NCBI RefSeq assembly: GCF_018812025.1
Contig: NC_063061.1
Span: 31,411,655 to 31,475,654 of the forward strand
Reading direction: 5' to 3'
Source of the DNA: Megalobrama amblycephala
Taxonomy: Eukaryota; Chordata; Actinopteri; Cypriniformes; Xenocyprididae
Length of the DNA: 64,000 nucleotides
In this document: positions 21,667 to 31,119 of the stretch, one piece after another
Numbering within the stretch: position 1 is the first letter of the stretch
Layout: every line of letters starts with the position of its first letter
Program-made: the position numbers and the translations under genes
Notes under the pieces: generated by a model
What the model was told of the DNA's origin: nothing
The model's input: only the letters and a program-made list of their open reading frames with translations
Database searches by the model: none

Positions 21667-22134
21667 TACCGGCTGTCGTTGAAACAATGGAGGATGGTTG
21701 ACAGATCACCGAGGTCGGGGTCTATGCCAAAACCAGATTGTCAATCAAACCACGTGGGTGGGGCTTAGCGCAATTCTACGTCACAGTGAGAGCAATCTTA
21801 GAACAGGGCGTTCTGAGACAGTGCTTATGAATTATTGAGATTGTAAAAAAAACACTGGGTGGATTTTTCTCATTCTAGGGTGGTTTTGCTCACACACTGC
21901 CAACACACATTTATGGTCAAACACCATGTAAAAGTTAATTTTGCATAATAGGTGCCCTTTAAAAAATTCTTCATTTTTTTAAATTGAAGTGTGAGCTATT
22001 AGTTATGTTTTGATAAACTATAATCTAACATAAACATAACCAACTATGAAAAGTAGCAGGTTATGAAGACATCAAACAAAGATATCTGAGGGCAACCCTC
22101 AGATGGGATGGGTCCTGACTTCATGTGGCGCCGC

Positions 22135-22250
22135 AAAGATCGGCTGCTGCCTGGCAAATGCAATGCATTCTCTCGCCGATCATGCACAAGAGTCCCTTGT
22201 TTGCTCATTAGTTTTGTGTATAAATAGCCCTCCTGTTTCATGGAAAGGTT
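22135..22250 (+). repeat. Fragment of an LTR-like sequence
   Basis: CTTGTTTGCTCATTAGTTTT and GTGTATAAATAGC match the longer LTR-like copy at 27265-27556, where a TATA box is at the same place. Flanks are unrelated. Confidence 0.45.
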
Positions 22251-22408
22251 CCAGGGATGTTAAAGGTTCTTCTTGGAACCATCAATGCCAATAAAGAACA
22301 TTTATTTTTAAGAGCATTTCCTTTTTGTTAGCAACTTCTAGTGTAGCTAACATTTACAAATGGGGGTAATGCTTTAGTGTGCTATAACTATATATTATGA
22401 GTTATATA

Positions 22409-24041
22409 CAGTGGGTACGGAAAGTATTCAGACCCCCTTAAATTTTTCACTCTTTGTTATATTGCAGCCATTTGCTAAAATCATTTAAGTTCATTTTTTT
22501 CCTCATTAATGTACACACAGCACCACATATTGACAGAAAAACACAGAATTGTTGACATTTTTGCAGATTTATTAAAAAAGAAAAACTGAAATATCACATG
22601 GTCCTAAGTATTCAGACCCGTTGCTGTGACATTCATATATTTAACTCAGGTGCTGTCCATTTGTTCTGATCATCCTTGAGATGGTTCTGCACCTTCATTT
22701 GAGTCCAGCTGTGTTTGATTATACTGATTGGACTTGATTAGGAAAGCCACACACCTGTCTATATAAGACCTTACAGCTCACAGTGCATGTCAGAGCAAAT
22801 GAGAATCATGAGTTCAAAGGAACTGCCTGAAGAGCTCAGAGACAGAATTGTGGCAAGGCACAGATCTGGCCAAGGTTACAAAAAAATTTCTGCTGCACGT
22901 AAGGTTCCTAAGAGCACAGTGGCCTCCATAATCCTTAAATGGAAGACGTTTGGGACAACCAGAACCCTTCCTAGAGCTGGCTGTCCGGCCAAACTGAGCT
23001 ATCGGGGGAGAAGAGCCTTGGTGAGAGAGGTAAAGAAGAACCCAAAGATCACTGTGGCTGAGCTCCAGAGATGCAGTCGGGAGATGGGAGAAAGTTGTAG
23101 AAAGTCAACCATCACTGCAGCCCTCCACTAGTCTGGGCTTTATGGCAGAGTGGCCCGACGGAAGCCTCTCCTCAGTGCAAGACACATGAAAGCCCGCATG
23201 GAGTTTGCTAAAAAAACACCTGAAGGACTCCAAGATGGTGAGAAATAAGATTCTGGTCTGATGAGACCAAGATAGAACTTTTTGGCCTTAATTCTAAGCG
23301 GTATGTGTGGAGAAAACCAGGCACTGCTCATCACCTGTCCAATACAGCCCCAACAGTGAAGCATGGTGGTGGCAGCATCATGCTGTGGGGGTGTTTTTCA
23401 GCTGCAGGGACAGGACGACTGGTTGCAATCGAGGGAAAGATGAATGCGGCCAAGTACAGGGATATCCTGGACGAAAACCTTCTCCAGAGTGCTCAGGACC
23501 TCTGACTGGGCCGAAGGTTTACCTTCCAACAAGACAATGACCCTAAGCACACAGCTAAAATAACAAAGGAGTGGCTTCACAACAACTCCGTGACTGTTCT
23601 TGAATGGCCCAGCCAGAGCCCTGACTTAAACCCAATTGATCATCTCTGGAGAGACCTAAAAATGGCTGTCCACCAACGTTTACCATCCAACCTGACAGAA
23701 CTGGAGAGGATCTGCAAGGAGGAATGGCAGAGGATCCCCAAATCCAGGTGTGAAAAACTTGTTGCATCTTTCCCAAAAAAACTCATGGCTGTATTAGATC
23801 AAAAGGGTGCTTCTACTAAATATTGAGCAAAGGGTCTGAATACTTAGGACCATGTGATATTTCAGTTTTTCTTTTTTAATAAATCTGCAAAAATGTCAAC
23901 AATTCTGTGTTTTTCTGTCAATATGGGGTGCTGTGTGTACATTAATGAGGACAAAAAATGAACTTAAATGATTTTAGCAAATGGCTGCAATATAAAAAAG
24001 AGTGAAATTTAAGGGGGTCTGAATACTTTCTGTACCCACTG
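22409..24041 (+). mobile_element. Tc1-like DNA transposon (defective)
   Basis: Begins CAGTGGGTACGG after TA and ends in the complement TGTACCCACTG. The terminal inverted repeats are about 210 bp and contain an inner repeat of the outer motif (AAGTATTCAGACCC at both ends of each arm), the IR/DR layout of fish Tc1 elements. The transposase frame is broken. The right TA target copy reads CA, one substitution. Confidence 0.9.
22787..23826 (+). pseudogene. Tc1-like transposase, inactivated
   Basis: N-terminal helix-turn-helix (from MSSKELPEELRDRIV; KVPKSTVASIILKW), second helix-turn-helix (KNPKITVAELQ), then the DDE domain with SDET (Asp), FQQDNDPKH (Asp) and SPDLNPIDHLW. Defects: TAG at 23129-23131, TAA near 23247, a frameshift near 23250, TGA at 23503-23505. 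The third catalytic position, normally NPIE, reads NPID. Ends in the usual KGASTKY. Cut-and-paste activity is lost. Confidence 0.85.
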
Positions 24042-24536
24042 CATGAGTAGTGTTGTGTTTTACATACTAGACTCCCAAACAGAAACAAACGAGCACACAA
24101 ACAATTCTTACTGCAGTCAAATATAAAAGAACAAAATATGAACAAAATGTGCAAGCTTAGAGGTTACAAAAATGGTTTGTTTAGTGAAGTAAGTGAACAA
24201 GCTCTACATCTCAAACTAGATCAAACTGCCCAAAAACTAAAATAATCAATTAAGAAAGAGAGAGAGAGAGAATCACTTCTTGTCCTCAAATGTATGCTTT
24301 ATTTGTATATAAATACTACTGATTGCAGTTAACATAATAAACAAAAACAAAACTACTACATTACAAAAAGTACAGGGATTGAGAACAGTTCTTGTCGAAA
24401 CATGAATTCAACCAAATTTTTCTAGCATAAAAAATGAATGGCTATGTATAACCTTTAAACCTTTTAACCTTTTAACTTTGTATTTCAACAGTAGAACATT
24501 GGTTATAGAAACTTCATAATGATAATTAGAGAAGAA

Positions 24537-25382
24537 TTATGGACATTTAATGAAGGGAAGTTTCCCTACGCGGTACAAAAAAAGAAGAGGCTGCACCAAA
24601 CCAGCCAAAACAAAACAAACAAAACCAATACTCATGACTATTTTTCCATTATCTACTGAAAGAAAAAGAGCTGATGAAATCATATAGGGCAAAAATATAA
24701 TTAGCATGGTCACAGCAGTTATTAAAATAATATAAAAAGCTCTTCTCTTCATGTGGTTTTCCTCCTCTCTCCCTCTCTTTCCTGGTCCTGACTGCTTCAG
24801 AGCTCTGAGAACAGCCACAAGACAAAACAACTGAATGGAGAAGAAGAGGGAGAAATGTGCATTGATGAAAGTATAATACAAGTCAGTCTGGCACAAGATC
24901 AGAGTCATAATACCGATCCCACTGAAGACAAAATCAGCCACCCAGGCAAAAACACAGCAGATCACTCTATATCTGAGAGGTCTGTACTTCAGAAAGGTTA
25001 CAGGATGAACCACTGCCAGGTAACGCTCAACACAGATCAGACTCTGAAACAGAGGACGACCAGTGATGGCGAGTGAATTAAAAAAAAATCCAGCTATCCA
25101 AACATGTTCAGTTTTATAGCTGATAAGATCAAAGAGACATTCCATAGAAAAGAGGATCTCACAGACGGAGAGGTTCAGACTGAAGAACTCTGCTGCAAGA
25201 CCATTGCCTATTCCTGTTACTATAAGCCAAACCACATAGGAGTTGGTAGGAAAACTCAATAGAATGATGATGATATCTGTCAGTGAGGACATTGAAAACC
25301 CATCTATATCAGTGCCATTATAAAAGAAGTAATCAGAAAAGTTTGATCCATCAGTGGGGAAGATCTCACTGCAGATGTTCAT
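24537..25382 (-). CDS. Orphan class A GPCR, array copy 4
   Basis: Intact 281-residue receptor; starts at MNICSEIFPTDGSN (25382). Here about 16 bp present upstream of the ATG in other copies (TGCAAACAGTGAAGAG) are missing, so the 5' leader is shorter. Family marks are all present: CEILF with Glu 2.50, HVWIAG giving Trp at 3.25, SLICVERYLAVVHPV, TM4 Trp, FLPYMI in TM6, QPLLF in TM7, no Cys in extracellular loop 2. It is the intact near-twin of pseudogene copy 7 (29441-30289). The upstream block keeps GACTGTCTGCC but lacks octamer and TATA, so its expression may differ. Confidence 0.87.
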   Translation of the reverse strand: MNICSEIFPTDGSNFSDYFFYNGTDIDGFSMSSLTDIIIILLSFPTNSYVVWLIVTGIGNGLAAEFFSLNLSVCEILFSMECLFDLISYKTEHVWIAGFFFNSLAITGRPLFQSLICVERYLAVVHPVTFLKYRPLRYRVICCVFAWVADFVFSGIGIMTLILCQTDLYYTFINAHFSLFFSIQLFCLVAVLRALKQSGPGKRGREEENHMKRRAFYIILITAVTMLIIFLPYMISSALFLSVDNGKIVMSIGFVCFVLAGLVQPLLFLYRVGKLPFIKCP

Positions 25383-25674
25383 GTCAAAAACACACTGTGA
25401 TCTATGAATGAGAGACACAAGTGTTAGTCCACCAGAACATTCTGGAACTGTTCAGAGTAAACCTGATCAAAACTACTTTAAATAACACACATTAGAAAAA
25501 GAGAACAGTTCTGTTTTAATTAACAGGTTATTTTTTACCTCAGTCCTGTGCTCCAGTCTACAAAGATGGAATAATTGATTTTGAGAAAAAAAAAAAACAA
25601 ACAAACAAAAAAAAAACACAATGGTATGATTCATGCAAGTTTGAAAGCAAAAAACTCAAAAATAGTGGACAGAG

Positions 25675-25750
25675 ATCTTTAGTCACTAAACTGGACTGTC
25701 TGCCTTTCAAGTTGATGTGTTAATGTGATGAAACTTGAACTTCTTTACCA
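25675..25750 (-). promoter_or_regulatory. Degraded 5' block of GPCR copy 4
   Basis: TGGACTGTCTGCC and GTTGATGTGTTAATG are conserved, but the TATA-like position reads CACTAAACTGG on the plus strand and a poly-A insertion (25771-25799) replaces the octamer region. Confidence 0.4.
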
Positions 25751-25770
25751 GACCAATTGTGTTAAATTTG

Positions 25771-25802
<32 letters not shown>

Positions 25803-26112
25803 GTTCATCTAAGTACAACTAAACAAATGATCATTTCAGCACTGACAGAAAGACAAAGTTCAGAAAGTCACTGAAGGATCACCTGATTTTAATAACCATT
25901 TATTTACAGATGAACTCAATCATAATACTGAAAGCAGATACTAATCAATCACATGCAACAATGTCAACTACAAGTCAAACCAAAACACACATCATTTATC
26001 ATGAAGCAAAATTATTTTTTTTTTCTTTCAGGTCTTGATCTTTTCAAGTGTAACTAAAAAATAAAATCACACAACTGTGTCAGAATTTTGATAATCTATT
26101 GATAATCATTTC

Positions 26113-26400
26113 ATGTCTGATGTGTGTTGAGCATTATCTGGCAGTGGTTCATCCTGTAACCTTTCTGAAGTACAAACCTCTTAGATATAGCGTGTTCTGC
26201 TCTGTTATTGTTTTGGTTGAAGAGTTTGTCTCCTGTGGGGTCAATATGATCACACTGTCATTCTTTTTCTCTAAGATTTACTTTTTTTTTTTTTTTAATT
26301 CATTTGCACAGTCATTCTTCCACTCCATCCAGCTGTTTTGTCTTGTGGCTGTTCTTAGAGCTCTGAAGCAGTCAGGACCAGACGAGACGATCCCAGACAA
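26113..26400 (+). pseudogene. GPCR family fragment, opposite strand, TM3-TM5
   Basis: Encodes CLMCVEHYLAVVHPV through LFCLVAVLRALKQSGP, i.e. end of TM3 to intracellular loop 3, on the strand opposite to the array. ERY is EHY, and a poly-T expansion gives a run of Phe in the second extracellular loop. The homology stops at 26380 against a foldback element. No promoter, N-terminus or TM6-TM7: a dead fragment. Confidence 0.8.
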
Positions 26401-27025
26401 GAAATAATGGTCTTATCTAGAGAAACCATCACTCATTTTCTAAAAAAAATAAATAAAATTTTAGACATTTTAACCAGAAATGCTCATCTTGAACTAGCTC
26501 TCTTCTTCTTCTCTATTTGAATTCCGGCAGTGTAGACACTGCTAAGTGTATTACTGCCCTCCACTGGTCAAAGTTTGAACTAATTGTTATATACTATTGA
26601 ACTAGCATATTGCATATAAAAATTAGTTCAAAACTTTGACCTGTGGAGGGCAGTAATACACTTAGTAGTGTCTACACTGCTGGAATTCAAATAGAGAAGA
26701 AGCTAGTTCAAGATGAGCATTTCTGTTTAAAATGTGTAAAATTTTATATATTTTTTAGAAAATGAGTGATGGTTTCTCTAGATAAGACCATTATTTCTCG
26801 TCTGGGATCGTGTAGAACAATTTGAAGCTGCACTGAAACTAATTTTGACCTTCAGATGTTTGGTGCCCATTCAAGTCCACTATTATGGAGAAAAATCCTG
26901 GAATGTTTTCATCAAAAACCTTAATTTCTTTTCGGCTGAAGAAAGAAAGACATGAACATCTTGGATGACATGGGGGTGAGTAAATTATCAGGAAAAGTTT
27001 ATTTAAAAGTGGACTAATCCTTTAA
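26382..27025. mobile_element. Foldback element plus interspersed repeat, copy B
   Basis: Arms of about 200 bp (26390-26590 and 26615-26815) are inverted copies: GATCCCAGAC...AATAATGGTCTTATCTAG reappears reversed at the right. The right part (26820-27025) continues as in copy A (7724-8135) to GTGGACTAATCCTTTAA. It abuts, and probably truncated, the GPCR fragment to its left. Confidence 0.65.
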
Positions 27026-27264
27026 TTATTTAAATTGTATAGGCTTTTGTTGAACTTTATTCTTGTAGCCTACAAACAGACGCTGTAAGCAGTACATATT
27101 GAATGTAAGTGTCTTTGAAACATCTGTGTATTTGACAAATATTGCATTTATTTCACTTTAGCTGTGATAAAGTATGCAAACACAGCGCAAGCATCACTAC
27201 AGAAAGCAGAAAGTGTCCAACTTCACGTCTTCATTTTCAGCTCCTCCTGCAAGCAGTAACTCTC

Positions 27265-27556
27265 GCCGATCAGTTGCATCCAGCCGCAGCCGATGTCGAA
27301 CACTACTGGTTCATTGTTTGATTGTGCACTGATGTCTCTTGTTTGCTCATTAGTTTTGTGTATAAATAGCGCTCATGTTTCATTGTTCCTTAGTCTAGCT
27401 TTTTTCATGTAACCCATTGTTTGGTGAGCATATTCGTGTTCATACCAAGTCTTGTGTCAAGTCTGTGAAATCTCTTTGGATTATATTTTATGTCACTTTA
27501 TTTCAATAAACTGCTCCGGGGTTCTGCAAACTCATCTACAGTGGACTTTGTTACAG
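27265..27556 (+). repeat. LTR-like sequence (solo LTR candidate)
   Basis: GC-rich start, TATAAATAGC near 27362, AATAAA near 27505 and a GTTACA end at about 27556 have the layout of an LTR promoter and polyadenylation region. A shorter copy lies at 22135-22250. No primer-binding site or polypurine tract next to it, so it would be a solo LTR; the left edge is uncertain. Confidence 0.4.
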
Positions 27557-28143
27557 CGTGCTGTCCGGAGGAGGGCTCTGAGCTCGGAATTTGGCCTGAT
27601 CCCAGAGTATTCCACCCTACTTGACTGGGAAAGGAACCAGCCAAATGTGAGGCGATGGGGTGGTGGAGGGCTGCTGTTAAACTGTTGCGGGACAGAGGTG
27701 AGGGAGGGATATATATATACAGACTTCCTCTTGCATCAACCTTGTTACTCAAGTAGCAAGAAAGAGTCATCAAGGAAATATTTACAATAATGTATTTTAA
27801 TTATATTCATTTAATTTAAAACATTTATAGTTAAGAAAAAAAAGTACACATGAGTTTTTAAGGTAGAAACAAAATGAACACGCATTTTGCAAGGACATCT
27901 TACCCTACACAATTACATCTTTAAAAGCAACATTAATATAATACAAAAGATCACTTCTGGTTCTCAGATAAATGGCTATTTGATTTGTGTAAGACTGCTT
28001 TAAATTCCCAATTGGTAAACATAAAGTACAATAACAAAGAGTTAATACTACTTTTACTTTTAAAAAATTTGTTTTTATCATCATGAAATATATAGTTACA
28101 CTAAAGAGTATGCTGATATATGTAGATAATGGTTAAAGTAGAA

Positions 28144-28374
28144 TTACTGATATCTGATGAAGGGCAGTTTCCTCACCCGGTACAGAAAGAGAAGAGGCTG
28201 CACCAAACCAGCCAATGAAAAACAAACAAAGCCAATGGATGAGACTAAATAATTAACTGTTATTGAACTACAAAGAGCTACAACGATTATATAAGGAGCA
28301 TATAATATAAACATGTAAAATAAGTAATCTGAATAATTAGATCTAGTGGGGAAGATCTCACTGGAGATGTTCAT
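28144..28374 (-). pseudogene. GPCR array copy 6, internal deletion
   Basis: The frame runs from MNISSEIFPTRSNYSDYLFY directly into MFILYAPYIIV of TM6 and on to QPLLFLYRVRKLPF. Everything from TM1 to the start of TM6, roughly 200 codons, is gone although the joined frame stays open. The 5' leader also lacks part of the usual sequence before the ATG. Flanking 5' block at 28661-28740 is preserved, so the deletion is confined to the coding exon. Confidence 0.85.
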
Positions 28375-28660
28375 CTCTTCACACACTGTGATCTATGAAT
28401 GAGAGATACAAGTGTTAGTCCACCAGAGGAATTTCATAAAAATTGCTTATATAATCGATTTTTTAAAAGGAAAAGTTCTATAAATACTATCTATACTAGC
28501 ATCTAGTCTTCTAAATATTAAATGAATCTAGTAAATGCTTTGAAGCAACATTAATCAGTCATTTACCTTTGTCCTGTCATCTGCAGTATAACTGGTATGA
28601 TTCATGCAATTTTTCTAAATTAAAGTAAATTACTAAAACTTTTTACATAAACATTATACA

Positions 28661-28745
28661 TAGACACTTATAGCTGGACTGTCTGCATTCTAAGTTGATC
28701 CATTAATGGGATGAAAGTTTTACTTTAGTATCTGGGATGCCACCT
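28661..28745 (-). promoter_or_regulatory. 5' block of GPCR copy 6
   Basis: CTATAAGTGTC on the minus strand (28665-28675) with GACTGTCTGCATTC and GTTGATCCATTAATGGGATGA. A donor-like ACAAAG|GTAAAT is at about 28567. The octamer region is absent. Confidence 0.45.
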
Positions 28746-29440
28746 GCCACCTGCTTTTAAGAACAATTTACAAAGGAAATCAATAACAATGAAAACAGAT
28801 ACTTCATTGATTTACAAAAAAACCTCATTAGCTACAGTAAATCAAACTAAAACAACAGATGTGATTTACCATACAGCACATTTGTTAGAGAAATACAATA
28901 CACTTTAGTGGTGTATGATTATTTTAACTAATAATTATGTTTCATAAATTATTATACCATAAAATTAACCAGACATCTTGATAATAAATACATCAAAACT
29001 CTTCATCCCCTGAAAAATTGTGATTTTGGTCTGTCCCACCTCAGAGGTCTGGGCCTCTACAAAAAAAAAAACAACCAAAAAAAAAACCTTTTTTTTTAAA
29101 TGTCATAAGCTGTATTTAGTGCAACTTTATGTGCTCAGGTGTGACCAACTGAGATCATCTTTCTTTATACCAATATTGATAAGATTTTGTAAAACAATTT
29201 ATATTATATGACACTGAAAAATTATTAATACCATACTGCTTCAGTGTAGTTATGGTTACTCTTAAAAATAAAGGTTTTAAAAAGGATTTGTTTCATTAAA
29301 ATTCTACAAGAACAATACATTATGAGTAGCGTGTTGTGTTTTACATAATAACCTCCCAAACAGAAACAAACAAAAACACAAACAAACTATTCTTACTGCA
29401 GTCAAATATAAAAGAAAAAAAGTTATTAATTAGAGAAGAA

Positions 29441-30289
29441 TTATTGACATTTCATGAAGGGAAGTTTCCCTACACGGTGCAAAAAAAGAAGAGGCTGCAC
29501 CAAACCAGCCAAAACATAACAAACAAAACCAATACTCATTATTTCTTCATTTACTGACATAGAAACAGTTAATGAAATCATATAGGGCAAAAATATAATT
29601 AGCATGGTCACAATAGTTATTAAAATAATATAAAATGCTCTTCTCTTCATGTGGTTTTCCTCCTCTCTCCCTCTCACTCTCTCTCCTGGTCCTGACTGCT
29701 TCAGAGCTCTGAGAACAGCCACAAGACAAAACAACTGGATGGAGAGGAACAGGGATAAATGTGCCATGTTGAAAATATAATACATGTCAATCTGGGAAGA
29801 GATCAGAATCGTAATACTGATCCCACTGAAGACAAATCCTGCCACCCAGGCAATAACACAGCAGATCACTCTATATCTGAGAGGTTTGTACTTCAGAAAG
29901 GTTACAGGATGAACCACTGCCAGGTAACGCTCAACACACATCAGACTCTGAAACAGAGGACGACCGGTGATGGCTAGTGAATTAAAAAAAAATCTAGCTA
30001 TCCAAACATGTTCAGTTTTATAGCTGATAAGATCAAAGAGACATTCCATAGAAAAGAGGATCTCACAGACGGAGAGGTTCAGACTGAAGAACTCTGCCGC
30101 AAGTCCATTGCCTGTTCCTGTTACTATAAGCCAAATCACATATAAGTTGGTAGGAAGACCCAACAGAATGATGATGATATCTGTCAGTGAGGACATTGAA
30201 AACTAATTTTCTATATCAGTGCCATTATAAAAGAAGTAATCAGAAAAGTTTGATCCATCTGTGGGGAAGATCTCACTGCAGATGTTCAT
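29441..30289 (-). pseudogene. GPCR array copy 7, nonsense codon before TM1
   Basis: From the ATG at 30289 (MNICSEIFPTDGSNFSDY) the frame is open to the end except for a TAG at 30203-30205, codon 29, just before TM1. Everything after it, from MSSLTDII to the tail LPFMKCQ, is intact and very close to copy 4. Initiation at the next Met (codon 32) would leave a receptor with almost no N-terminus and none of the glycosylation sites. A single recent hit in an otherwise clean gene: a possible segregating pseudogene. Confidence 0.85.
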
Positions 30290-30579
30290 GTCAAAAACAC
30301 ACTGTGAAAACATCTATGAATGAGAGATACGTGTGTTAGTCCACCAGAACATTCTGGAACTGTGATCAAAACTACTTTAAATAACACACATTAGTAAAAG
30401 AGAACAGTTATGTTTTAATTATCAGGTTATTTTACCTCAGTCCTGTGCTCCAGTCTACAAAGATGGAATGATTGTTTTTGAGAAAAAAAAAAAGAAAAAA
30501 CAAAAAAAGAAATAGTATGATTCATGCAAGTTTGAAAGCAAAATAAATCATTCAAAAATAGTGCACAGAGATCTTTAGT

Positions 30580-30684
30580 CACTAAGCTGGACTGTCTGCC
30601 TTCCAAGTTGATGTGTTAATGTGATGAAACTTGAACTTCTTTACCAGGCTTGAGCTTTGAAGTTTTGAAAAGTGACATGCAAAT
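30580..30684 (-). promoter_or_regulatory. 5' block of GPCR copy 7
   Basis: Octamer ATTTGCAT on the minus strand (30677-30684), GACTGTCTGCCTTCC and GTTGATGTGTTAATG conserved; TATA-like position reads CTTAGTGAC, weakened as in copy 4. Donor-like TGAGGTAAAATAA at about 30430. Confidence 0.5.
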
Positions 30685-30900
30685 ACACACAAGTGACATC
30701 ATATTTGCTCCAAAAGACCAACTGTGTTATAACGAGAGGGTAGATTCGAGAAGAAAAAAAGTTCTTGAATCATGTAAGTACAAGTAAACAAATTATAATT
30801 TCAACATTGACAAAAAGACAAAGTTCAGAAAGTCATTGAAGGATCACCTGATTTTAATAACCATCTATTTACAGATGAACTCAATCATAATACTGAAAGC

Positions 30901-31045
30901 ATTTTCTCTGGGATTTACTTTTTTTTTTTTTTTTTTTTTATCTGCACAGTTTTTCTTCTTCCTCTCCATCCAGTTGTTTTGTCTTGTGGCTTTTCTCAGA
31001 CCTCTGAAGCAGTCAGGACCAGGAGAGAGAGTGAGAGCTTGCTGC
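30901..31045 (+). pseudogene. GPCR family fragment, opposite strand, TM5 region
   Basis: Encodes FFLSIQLFCLVAFLRPLKQSGPGERVR, TM5 and the start of intracellular loop 3, after a poly-T run. It corresponds to the fragment at 26113-26400 beside copy 4, with most of TM3-TM4 deleted, so both came with a segmental duplication. Confidence 0.7.
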
Positions 31046-31119
31046 TCTGTGTAGCAAATACTTTAGGTCAGAGAATATACATTTTGCAGAACAATGGGTC
31101 GCCAGGAGCAGGGTTGAAG

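Larger units (their letters stand above)
20601..21958. mobile_element. Kolobok-like DNA transposon, internally deleted
   Basis: TTAA target duplications flank it (20597-20600 and 21959-21962), and the termini are perfect 16-bp inverted repeats AGGGCACCTATTATGC. It carries a THAP-type exon on the minus strand near its right end and a small plus-strand frame near its left end. The two point at each other, with an (AT)n tract (about 21177-21234) between them. TTAA targeting plus a THAP domain is the known signature of Kolobok elements. At 1358 bp it lacks most of a transposase. Confidence 0.75.

Noticed and set aside
27452..27790. Plus-strand frame downstream of the LTR-like block
   Set aside because: Starts inside the LTR-like sequence, no recognisable domain, and composition is ordinary; not supported as a gene.
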